Below the pieces are notes generated by a model. The model saw only the letters and a list, made by a program, of their open reading frames with translations, did not search any database and had not been told where the DNA came from. The position numbers and the translations under genes were made by a program. This document shows positions 44,745 through 52,538 of a stretch of 64,000 nucleotides of DNA, one piece after another (position 1 is the first letter of the stretch; each line of letters starts with the position of its first letter). The stretch comes from CBDDIP01 sp965279405. GTDB lineage: Bacteria; Actinomycetota; Acidimicrobiia; Acidimicrobiales; Ilumatobacteraceae. The DNA is taken from assembly GCA_965279405.1 (NCBI GenBank), contig OZ257157.1, forward strand, positions 2,604,001 through 2,668,000, read 5' to 3'.

Positions 44745-46273
44745 CTGTCTCCGGTGATCAATCCATCGAACTGCTGTCGGACGCGCTGCGGAAGGCCTGG
44801 TGGGTTCCCAGCGGCGTCGATGACCTGCCCGCGCTTCGGCGCGCTGCGCTGAGTGTGTTCGCAAGTGCCCTAACGCCGACGCGACGATTTCTCCAGTTGC
44901 TGGAAGAAGGAGCATTCGCAGAAGCGGAAGGTGTTCTGGCGAGCGTCGGCGACAGCAACGGGGCACTTGGTGAACTCCCCGATGCCGGAAAGCGCCTTGC
45001 CGCCGCCCGAGAAGAAGCGGTGCGGCGTACTACCACGGTCCTTGACGCCCTTCGTCGCCGCTCGGAGCGTCTTGGACAAACGTGGGATGAGGACCTTGCG
45101 GGCTTGCTCCTCTCCACGGCCGAGGACGATGAGAGGGAGGTCATAGCCGAGCTCAGGTACCTCGCCGACTCGGTCTCGAACAGCGAGAAGGAGACGGCTG
45201 CCACGCTGATCGCTGCCGGCGAGCTCCTAGGCAAGAGTCACGCCGAGCACCTACGCGATCTCTTGGTCGAGAAACAATGGGATGCAGCACGACATCTCGT
45301 CGACCATGGAAGGGCTGAGTCGGCAGTCAGCGACAGGCCGACGACGCCTGCGTTTGCGCGCCTCGGTGTTTCGCCGACAACGCTCGTTCGATCGTTCGCA
45401 CGAGGCCACAACCCGGGCCGGCCATCCGACGGATGGCGGGATGTCGATCAGGAACTGATGGACGTCATCGCCCGAATCCTCACGACCGGACCCGCTCCCG
45501 CTCTTGCCGAGGCGCTCCGGTGCACGGTCAGAGTTGACGGCGACACCACGTCCCTTCACGCCGTCTTTGACGGCGCCAGAGCCGAGACCATAGTCGTCAC
45601 CACCGTCCACCTTCGCTCCACCTCCGGGATTGATGAGGTGTCGGTCGTCCTCGACGGCAGTGACGCCCAGGGAAGGCTCAGCCTCGAGAGGTCGCTTCAA
45701 GTTCTGTTGTCGCCGGGCGACCGCACCTGGCAGCTGCTCAGAGCAATCGTCGACGGCTGGACCGCAGGGGACATCCTGAGCCTCACGCGGTCGTCGGCGC
45801 CCGTGATAGACCGGATTGAGGCAGTCCTGGATCTGGCATTGCGATCCCCCCAGACTGGCCTTGCCACCGTCGTGGCGCATCGCGCCGGCTTCAATATGGC
45901 GTTGGCAAAGCCCCTCCTTGCCGTCGTCGTTCCGTTGGCGAGGCGAGACGGCCATCTGTCCAGCGACGAAGTTGACGCGGCGATGCTGGATCCGACCTTG
46001 ATCGCAGAGTGGCAACGCGTGATGGCTGAGTTTGCCCACGAGCACCGAGATGCCTATCTCCTCGTCTCAGAGGCGGCCTCGAACAACACCACAATCGTTG
46101 ACTCGGATCTCTTGGCGCTGCTCGCCGATGTCGCGGGCGTGCAGAGCCTCGATGCGGCAGTGTTGGATCTGAAGGCGAACGGGTTCGCGGCCGAAGACGG
46201 CGAAGGCGAACTCGTGCTCCACATCGAGCCGCTACGCATCGCTCGCGATCTGCGCCGTGGCATTACGGACTAG
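44741..46273 (+). CDS. Third subunit of the helicase/PLD operon, unknown family
   Basis: A 510-aa protein that I do not recognise. Residues about 1-190 are helical and Glu/Ala-rich (LRRAALSVFASALTPTRRFLQLLEEGAFAEAEGVL, then coiled-coil-like ALRRRSERLGQTWDED). Residues about 235-330 include a beta-rich stretch (AEALRCTVRVDGDTTSLHAVFDGARAETIVVTTVHLRS). The C-terminal 180 residues contain winged-helix-like helices ending IEPLRIARDLRRGITD. It overlaps the PLD gene by four bases, so it is part of the same translational unit. As I recall it, Mokosh type I has no such third gene. It could be an adaptor, a toxin or a recognition subunit; nothing decides between these. Confidence 0.65.
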   Translation: MTVSGDQSIELLSDALRKAWWVPSGVDDLPALRRAALSVFASALTPTRRFLQLLEEGAFAEAEGVLASVGDSNGALGELPDAGKRLAAAREEAVRRTTTVLDALRRRSERLGQTWDEDLAGLLLSTAEDDEREVIAELRYLADSVSNSEKETAATLIAAGELLGKSHAEHLRDLLVEKQWDAARHLVDHGRAESAVSDRPTTPAFARLGVSPTTLVRSFARGHNPGRPSDGWRDVDQELMDVIARILTTGPAPALAEALRCTVRVDGDTTSLHAVFDGARAETIVVTTVHLRSTSGIDEVSVVLDGSDAQGRLSLERSLQVLLSPGDRTWQLLRAIVDGWTAGDILSLTRSSAPVIDRIEAVLDLALRSPQTGLATVVAHRAGFNMALAKPLLAVVVPLARRDGHLSSDEVDAAMLDPTLIAEWQRVMAEFAHEHRDAYLLVSEAASNNTTIVDSDLLALLADVAGVQSLDAAVLDLKANGFAAEDGEGELVLHIEPLRIARDLRRGITD

Positions 46274-46340
46274 CGGCTCGCTTCTCACGGCCATCATGAT
46301 TTCATGGTTTGACGTGATTGGTTCCGCTGAGTGCTCAAAT

Positions 46341-46459
46341 CGTTCGACGGTCCTCGGATTCGCCGGTTGACGCTGGTGAGCGCCGACAAGCCACAGAGCG
46401 GTCACGGCAGCACCATCCGATCTGTTGACAAGATTGACAACGTCGATCTGTGGCGTCGA
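46341..46459 (+). repeat. Island direct repeat, right copy
   Basis: Second copy of the 119-base repeat, starting 67 bases after the operon stop. Its right end TGGCGTCGA abuts the broken end of a minus-strand rmuC fragment, so the repeat boundary coincides with a rearrangement breakpoint. Confidence 0.85.
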
Positions 46460-46911
46460 ACCGTTCGGCCGTCGACCGTGAATGTCTGCTGCACCTTGGC
46501 GTGCACTCCCTCGGTAAGACCGGCGAGGTGGACGAGTCGGCGAAGGTTGTCCTCGCCCCACTGGCCCCTCGCCGGACGGGCTCCCAACACGTGCGTGAGT
46601 GCGGATGTCTGATCGCCGAGCCCGGTGACCTTGGTGCCGAGAGCGATCTGCTGGTTCGTCAGCGTCGTGACTTGGTCGCGCAGCGGCGCGACAAGCTGCT
46701 CGATGTCCTTCGTAGTGAGATCGAGACGTCCCTGCGTCCGTTCCTGTGCGAGATCGAACGTCGCTGTCGCCTGCCGCAGGAACTGATCCTGCGACGAGCG
46801 GATCGTCTCGGCCGAAGCCTTCTGGAACTCCTGGCGCAGCCACAACGCGCCGGCGAACAGCGCCCCGACCAATACGGCAGTGAACAGGACAATGATGAGC
46901 ATTGCGGACAT
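46402..46911 (-). pseudogene. rmuC: Truncated DNA recombination protein RmuC
   Basis: The frame encodes 169 aa, of which about the first 149 match the start of RmuC: an N-terminal membrane helix (MLIIVLFTAVLVGALFAGALWL), a coiled coil and the opening of the RmuC nuclease-like domain (ARGQWGEDNLRRLVHLAGLTEG, FTVDGRTVR). Full RmuC proteins are about 400 aa or more, so most of the catalytic domain is missing. The final 16 or so residues are read from the antisense of the island direct repeat. AAGGAG ribosome site six bases before the ATG. Probably inactive; a scar of the insertion that brought or moved the neighbouring operon. Confidence 0.75.
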
Positions 46912-47053
46912 CGGGACTCCTTGGTGATCGACGTGTGCTGCTCTGTCGATCTACCGCGCCAGGTGTGACCCGACTTTCAAGATGCTTCTGGACGTTCGTG
47001 AGTCGTCGATTCACTTACGTGCGAGGCGAGAGCACGAGATGCCTCGCGGCTCG

Positions 47054-48502
47054 CTACATGTAGTAGTGGTAGCGGCGAGCGACATTGCCTCCCGCTGGAA
47101 CATGCCGTAGGACTTCGCCGACCTTGCGCGACGCGCGGAGTGTTATCGGCAGGCGGCCGTCGAGTTGGCTGTGATTCCAGTTCAGCTTGGTGAGCGCGAG
47201 CATCTCCTCGGCCAGCAGCTGCGGGCTGTGGTGCACCTCAACAGGGCGGACGGTGATGGGGTCCGGCACGTACATTCCAGGGTACGTCTCATAGAAGTCG
47301 ATGCTGCCCCGGGTGTAGAGCACGTGCCGATCCCGCGCAACGGACAGCAGCGTTCCGCGGAGGGGCGGGTGCGTGCCTGGCCTGAACAGTCGGACTGCGT
47401 CGCCCTCGTGCACCCATATCAGCTCGATCTGGGTGATGTGGAGGGACTCTGCAGCCGAGGTGAAACCGGCACGTTCGGACTCAGTGAACTTCGAGGTCTT
47501 GTGGACTACAAGTCGTGCCGGAAAGTTGCCGTGCTCGCTTCGGTACGCTGCCAGCGCTTTGGACACCAGCTCGTGAGCGTCCTCTTCGGTGAGATACGGC
47601 CGCCGGTCATCTTTGGTAACCGCAGCGGGACCTCCTCGGACGACGACACCCTCGCCGCGCTCATTGAACATCTGCGCGACTGAGGTGTGGACATGGCTGT
47701 TGTCCACCGACCGGAAGAAGCTCACGCCGAGGAAGCAGGACGCTTTGTCGCTGAAAGATCGGATGAGGCGCCACGGTGCTCCGCCGGCCTTCAAGTAGAG
47801 CGCGGTGTGGAGGTTCCAAGCTCGGGTTGCAAGGTCTTGCACCCGCCTTGCCGTTGTCCCTTTTGGGGGTTGATAGAGGTCGTCCCATGTCTCTGGCCTC
47901 ATGATCTGGAGCGGTGGCGCAAAGCCAAGGCTCGCTGCCTTCAGTTGGTCGTGGAAGTCGGGCTTGATCGGTCGAGGGCCTCGTTGTCGCTGAGCTGGTT
48001 GATTCGGACTGGTCCCACCGGGCTCCAACATGTCCAGTTCGGGTGGTCGCGCGCACACGATCACATCGCACGAGTTCGCCTCGGCCAGCCAGGCAATCTC
48101 AGCGAGGTACGCCTCGACAGCAGCTCCGACCGCGGCGGCCCCATCGACTTTGGCGAGGTGAGCGATCGTGGTGCTCGGAATCGCACGCATGTTGCGCTCC
48201 TCGAGCGCCAGCACCGATCCGAAGGTGTGGTCCGAGTCGAAGCCCGGAAACGATGGGAACAAGTGAGCTTGACCCGGATATCGAGGGGTCTTGCCCGCAA
48301 TCGGCTCGCGGGCTCGCTGAAGCCAGGAACGAATTCCCTCGACGGCGAGCTGTGACCCCACCACACCGATGCGAATCCGCGCTGGCGCGTTGTCGGTACC
48401 TGCGTCGACCGGACCGTAGGAGGCGATTCCAAACCGGGGATCGATGTGACGGCCACCGCCGCCGAACTCGAGTTCGGGCTCATCCAGAACGAACGCGCGC
48501 AT
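47054..48502 (-). CDS. Short prokaryotic Argonaute (MID-PIWI), catalytically inactive
   Basis: A 482-aa protein with MID and PIWI domains and no PAZ or N domain. The PIWI half (from about residue 245) shows GGAPWRL, CFLGVSFFRS, HTSVAQMFNERGEGVVVRGG, ARLVVHKTSKFTESERAGF, HEGDAVRLFRPGTHPPLRGTLL, VLYTRGSIDFYETYPG and the C-terminal hydrophobic tail RRYHYYM. The first catalytic aspartate position is serine (GVSFF, about residue 261) and the third is lysine (VVHKTS), so guide-directed slicing is not expected; short Agos normally recognise targets only. It overlaps the upstream nuclease gene (TGATG), the standard two-gene order of short-Ago systems, in which guide binding to invader nucleic acid triggers the partner's effector. 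Confidence 0.88.
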   Translation of the reverse strand: MRAFVLDEPELEFGGGGRHIDPRFGIASYGPVDAGTDNAPARIRIGVVGSQLAVEGIRSWLQRAREPIAGKTPRYPGQAHLFPSFPGFDSDHTFGSVLALEERNMRAIPSTTIAHLAKVDGAAAVGAAVEAYLAEIAWLAEANSCDVIVCARPPELDMLEPGGTSPNQPAQRQRGPRPIKPDFHDQLKAASLGFAPPLQIMRPETWDDLYQPPKGTTARRVQDLATRAWNLHTALYLKAGGAPWRLIRSFSDKASCFLGVSFFRSVDNSHVHTSVAQMFNERGEGVVVRGGPAAVTKDDRRPYLTEEDAHELVSKALAAYRSEHGNFPARLVVHKTSKFTESERAGFTSAAESLHITQIELIWVHEGDAVRLFRPGTHPPLRGTLLSVARDRHVLYTRGSIDFYETYPGMYVPDPITVRPVEVHHSPQLLAEEMLALTKLNWNHSQLDGRLPITLRASRKVGEVLRHVPAGGNVARRYHYYM

Positions 48503-49887
48503 CAGCTGCTTGCCTCTTCGGCATCGTCAAACAGAGTTGGAGTCCGCTGTGGATGGTCCTGCATGGTCCCGTCGATCTCCGCGAGATCATCCGCAGAGAT
48601 GGGTTTCCACGCCTTGTCGTCGATGCCACGGTCAACATCTGCCGTCGCGAGACTCCCGAACCTGAGGCGCGAATCTGGTGGACCGCTGAAGAGGTTTGGC
48701 CGCTCCGACAAGTACTTCGCCCAGAAGGTTGTCTGGCTTCGAATCGCCTCGTGCCCCTCAATTCGCTTGATAGTTGACAGCTGACTGGCGGCGAACGGCG
48801 AGTCTGCACGGCCATCCGACGTGAAGTGGTAGGTCGGCGTGATCGTTAGATACCAACGTTCGTCGGAATCGATGAACTGGTACCCGAGCGCGTAGTGACG
48901 GGTGTAGCCAAGCCACCCCGCTCCTTCAGGCGGATCGTATCGATGCACGACCGAGCGCCCCTTCCCGCCGCGATGCAGCCAGACCTTCTTGTCCCGACCA
49001 TCGGCCGGCGCCTTGAAGTAGAGAAGGCCGCTTTCGGGATGGAGCCGAAGATCCCGATGCGTGAGTTCTCTGAGGGTGGCGTTGAGCAGCCACCGCAACA
49101 GCTGCCGGTCGCCCTCCACCTTGGACTCGACCAGCTCGTCGGTGCTCAACGTCCCTAGCGGTCCGTCTACGAGAACATCAAGTGGGGCCTGGTCAAAGGG
49201 TCGAAACGAGTAGGCTCTGCCGTCTCGGAAGACGACGTCGCTCATGAGGTCGTGGCCAGCCTTCACAATCCTCGGGTTCGCGTCGCTCCAGTTCCTGCAG
49301 TGGGTGACAGCCGAAAACACCTGTGCGGAGAGGTGCTCGACAGCCAACAGGTTCGTCGTCAACGTCTCGTGCCGCGGGGGCGGGCTCAAGTACACCCCTG
49401 AAGCCGCGTCGACGCCGAGACCTCGCAATCGATGCTTCGCCGTTTCGTCGAATCGGTCGGCCTCCTTGTCGAATTCGACGCATCGGTCGCGACGGCGACG
49501 CGGGTCCGCAAACCAGCTCGGAAGGTGCTTGAACCACGCCTTGCCATCCTCGGGATGTGAACAGACGAGCAACACGGGAGCGGTCCCCGACAACCAGTAG
49601 TTGATATCGACTTCCGAGCACATGTACCGAAAGCCCTGGTCTGTCTCGCCGGAAAATTTCAGGGCGTCTCCGCGGGCTTTGCTCTGCACCCATAGGACGT
49701 GGTTGAGGACGCGACCGTCGTCGACGAGCTCGATCTCGCCGTCGATCCCGTAGTCGACGCCCTTCTCCCTCCAGAGGTGACCCATTGCGGTGACCATCGA
49801 ATTGCAGAGGGCTACTCCCAGTCGTTCGATACGGGCGGATTCGGTGAACCGCTTGCCCGGGGCTGCCTTCGTTGCGTGCTTGGTCAC
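48502..49887 (-). CDS. DUF4365-type nuclease with APAZ-like domain (SPARDA DREN-APAZ-like)
   Basis: A 461-aa protein. Residues about 15-150 fit the DUF4365 restriction-endonuclease-like fold, with the PD-(D/E)xK pattern in DYGIDGEIELVDDGRV and HVLWVQSKARG (D, E and QxK positions). The rest (about 170-440) has the size and position of an APAZ domain, which replaces the Ago N-lobe. This pair matches the SPARDA short-Argonaute type, in which target recognition unleashes collateral DNA and RNA cleavage and kills the infected cell. GTG 49887 has a GGAAGGA site. The Argonaute ATG overlaps its stop. An IS110-family element lies just upstream. Confidence 0.82.
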   Translation of the reverse strand: MTKHATKAAPGKRFTESARIERLGVALCNSMVTAMGHLWREKGVDYGIDGEIELVDDGRVLNHVLWVQSKARGDALKFSGETDQGFRYMCSEVDINYWLSGTAPVLLVCSHPEDGKAWFKHLPSWFADPRRRRDRCVEFDKEADRFDETAKHRLRGLGVDAASGVYLSPPPRHETLTTNLLAVEHLSAQVFSAVTHCRNWSDANPRIVKAGHDLMSDVVFRDGRAYSFRPFDQAPLDVLVDGPLGTLSTDELVESKVEGDRQLLRWLLNATLRELTHRDLRLHPESGLLYFKAPADGRDKKVWLHRGGKGRSVVHRYDPPEGAGWLGYTRHYALGYQFIDSDERWYLTITPTYHFTSDGRADSPFAASQLSTIKRIEGHEAIRSQTTFWAKYLSERPNLFSGPPDSRLRFGSLATADVDRGIDDKAWKPISADDLAEIDGTMQDHPQRTPTLFDDAEEASS

Positions 49888-49929
49888 AGGCCATCCTTCC
49901 GACTCATGGCGATACTGAGTCGATTGTGG

Positions 49930-50174
49930 ACGAAGGGTGTGACACTTGAAGGAGGATGAGTTGGTCCGGGCTCGGTCCCGTCGATCTGACTCTGGGTGTG
50001 ACTGGCGTTGGTGCCTTTTCGTTGAACTGTCGGTCGACGGGATCGGGTTCGGGCATGCACCGACCGGTCGGGCGAACGTGACCTCATAGGAGCGCTGGCC
50101 TGCATCCCAAGTGTCTTGTCCGCCGTCCCGGCCGGAGGTGCTCTCGAACCTTTGGAGAACGGAGCAACGACACC
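49930..50174 (+). ncRNA. Candidate IS110 bridge RNA region
   Basis: About 245 bases of non-coding sequence directly upstream of an IS110 transposase ATG, the position of the bridge RNA in the IS110 group. It has short complementary stretches (for example GTCGACGGGATCG/CGATC and CCGGCCGG) but I cannot draw the two target-pairing loops by eye. Supported by position only. Confidence 0.35.
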
Positions 50175-51222
50175 ATGACAGCACAAACGGCGAGCGTCGT
50201 GCTCGGCGTGGACACCCACGCTGAGACGCATACGGCAGCACTGATTGATCAGCAGGGACGGTTGATCGACACGGTCCAAGTCCCGACGACCAACGATGGA
50301 TTCGGTTGGCTCCTCACGTGGGCGGCGAACCATGGAAATGTCACGGCCGCCGGTGTCGAGGGCACCGGCGCCTACGGAGCGGGCTTGACGAGGTTCCTCA
50401 ACGATCGAGGCATCGTCGTGATCGAGGTCAACCGACCGAACCGTCAACATCGCCGACGGCACGGCAAGTCCGATCCCGCCGACGCGCTCGCCGCCGCTCG
50501 AGCGGTCCTGTCCCGGTGAAGCCAACTCGACGCCGAAACGGACCACTGGTCTCGTGGAGGCCGTTCGGGTGTTGCACCTGGTGAGGCGCTCAGCAGTGAA
50601 GGCCAAGACGCAGGCGGGTAACCAGATCAAGGATCTGGTGCTCACAGCTCCAGAAGCGATCCGCGACGAGTTCCGGCACCTGAACACCCGTCAACGAGCT
50701 CGCCTGGCATCGACATGGAACCCCGATGAGATCGTCGATCCGGCAACTGCAACACGGGCTGCGCTGCGCACAGTCTCGGCGCGTTGGTTGCAGCTCGACC
50801 AGGAGATCAAGTCCATCGAGCGCGACATCTGGCCGCTCCTGCGCCGGATCGCGCCGACGCTTCTGAACGAGCGCGGCGTCGGCCTCGACGTCGCCGCCAA
50901 GCTCGTCGTCGCCGCCGGCCAGAACCCCCAACGACTCCGGACCGAAGCGTCGTTCGCAGCACTCTGCGGTGCCAGCCCAGTCGACGCGTCTTCAGGCAAA
51001 CAGCACCGACACCGCCTCAACCGGGGCGGCAACAGGCAAGCCAACAACGCACTCCACACAGTCGTGCTCATCCGCGCTCGAACCTGCCCCGAGACCCGCG
51101 CCTACATCGAGCGCCGACGAGCCGAGGGCAAGACCAACCGCGAGATCTGGCGATGCCTCAAACGAACACTCGCCCGCCGATTCCACCGAATCCTCCTCAA
51201 CGAACCCGCCGCCTTGACATAG
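50175..51222 (+). pseudogene. IS110-family transposase, frameshifted
   Basis: The first frame (50175-50519) encodes the RuvC-like DEDD domain: GVDTHAETH, VEGTGAYGAGL and KSDPADALAAARAVL. It then stops at TGA 50517. The second frame, open from about 50518 (EANSTPKRTTGLVEAVRVL) to 51222, encodes the rest, including the transposase-20 domain with the conserved serine region (GVGLDVAAKLVVAAG, FAALCGASPVDASSGK, LNRGGNRQANNALH). The normal family reading at the joint is AVLSGEAN; here one extra C in CTGTCCCGG (50509-50517) breaks it. Most likely inactivating. Programmed frameshifting is not usual for IS110. Ribosome site GGAGAACGGAG precedes the ATG. Confidence 0.85.
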
Positions 51223-51571
51223 GAGCCTCAACGAGGATGGGGATGGGGATGGGCGGGGGACCCGTGCGAACATGGGCGGAAATCCGCCTCGAAGATGCGT
51301 TCCAACACCAACTTCAGAGCCGTTGCACAACCGGTCACGGTGGTCGGGATGCCAAGGCGGCGGAGTCCTGTCCGCCCGATTCAGTCCTGGGGATCATCCG
51401 TTCCGCACCGGCAACGGAGCAAACCGTTGGAATATGAGATCATCGCGTGTCCCTGCGAGCGGTTTCGCTGCGCCGAACCCGCGTTCGACCGAGGGCAACA
51501 CGAGTGGCGAAGCACCTGCTTGGTACAATGGCGATCGTGCGGACAAGGTGCGTTCTGCGGCAGGGGTGCCC
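51223..51571. other. IS110 right end and intergenic region
   Basis: About 350 bases without a supported gene. It holds the presumed right end of the IS near 51226 and a G-rich tandem run of GGGGAT units at about 51235-51260, then the upstream region of the orphan gene that starts at 51572. An in-frame extension of that gene runs back to 51272 but has poor codon use. Confidence 0.4.
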
Positions 51572-52186
51572 ATGAGTGACGCCGGAGCTTGGGAGACCTG
51601 GATCGCCAGGCATGTGCTGCACGATCTGCGGATGGGCACGCTGCCTGAAGGCCTGACTCCTGCGCGGTTCTCGTGGAATCCAACCATTGCGGCGCTTCGA
51701 GCAATCGTCGCGCCTGAGGATCACGAGCTCGCGACGCGACTGATCGCTCGCCAAGAGACCCTCATGTGGGGTGCGTTCCTGGCCCGAGCGTTCGTGAGCG
51801 ACTTGGGGATGACCGACGCACTGGTCGACGCGTTCAAGTCTGAGACGGATCTGGACCGGCAGATCGGCCTGCTCCATCACCTGACTGCGCGACCTCTCTC
51901 CGGCGACCAGTACGAGATGCTTCGCGATTGGCTGAAGAACAACTCTGCAAGCTTCCTCGTCGAGCAACGCGCCGCATTCGGAGACCCGGACGGACCTACT
52001 CGGTTACGTGATCGTTTGCAGAGCGAAAGGCCCGAATGGACGATCAAACGGTGGCTCTACATGTATTCAGCGCTCGTGCTCGATCCGGTGGAGGCACGGT
52101 CGGTGCTGAGCGCCAATCTCGGTTCATCGGACCCTCGTGTCGCTGAGGCCGCGTCGCATGCACTGACCTTGATCGCCGAGTCGTAG
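51572..52186 (+). CDS. Orphan hypothetical protein in the island
   Basis: A 204-aa protein starting MSDAGAWETWIARHVLHDLRMG after an AGGGG ribosome site. It seems all-helical (ELATRLIARQETLMWGAFLARAFVSDLGMTDALVDAFKSE, RLRDRLQSERPEWTIKRWLYMYSALVLDP), with a last segment (ARSVLSANLGSSDPRVAEAASHALTLIAES) that looks like one HEAT-type repeat. No family or catalytic motif is recognised. It stands alone between the IS110 element and the XRE operon, so it may be part of a defence or cargo unit broken by the IS. Confidence 0.55.
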   Translation: MSDAGAWETWIARHVLHDLRMGTLPEGLTPARFSWNPTIAALRAIVAPEDHELATRLIARQETLMWGAFLARAFVSDLGMTDALVDAFKSETDLDRQIGLLHHLTARPLSGDQYEMLRDWLKNNSASFLVEQRAAFGDPDGPTRLRDRLQSERPEWTIKRWLYMYSALVLDPVEARSVLSANLGSSDPRVAEAASHALTLIAES

Positions 52187-52538
52187 CGCGCAACGGCTGG
52201 CACCGTAACGGGCGAGGTTCGCCATAGGGGCGCCGACCCTTGCGGTCCGCGCGCCGCGTGGGTGAGCGAAAAGCCACGCGCCTTTCTGAACCTCAGCTCC
52301 GCCCGGCGCAAACCACGTCGAGTACCATTCGGCGGCCGGAGCCGCTGGCCGGAAGACGGGTACCCGAGTGAACGGTTGACGGCGAGTACTAGCGTGAGTA
52401 CTATGAGTGACCGTACCACCCGAGCCACATAGGAGCGAGGTCTCGCTATTGTGCCTGGGAAGACGTGTAGATGGAAGTGCTGTGTATATTCACTCGTGTG
52501 AGTAGCGAGTACTGCGATAGCCCCCGCTGGATTCGGAA
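52187..52538. promoter_or_regulatory. Promoter region with repeated GCGAGTACT operator candidates
   Basis: This 352-base region before the XRE-type regulator has no gene. GCGAGTACT occurs at 52382-52390 and 52505-52513, with GTGAGTACT at 52394-52402, and ACTCG/CGAGT arms (52492-52496, 52506-52510) form a dyad just upstream of the start. The arrangement, two clusters about 120 bases apart, suits an autoregulated promoter bound by the adjacent HTH protein. Confidence 0.5.

Larger units (their letters stand above)
49930..51230 (+). mobile_element. IS110-family insertion sequence (ends approximate)
   Basis: An element with a DEDD-type transposase in two frames and no obvious terminal inverted repeats, as is normal for IS110. 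The long non-coding stretch before the transposase (about 49930-50174) is where IS110 elements encode their bridge RNA. The octamer ATAGGAGC occurs at 50086-50093 and again at 51219-51226 just after the transposase stop, but if both were ends the leader would be too short for a bridge RNA, so the left end is unresolved. Confidence 0.75.
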
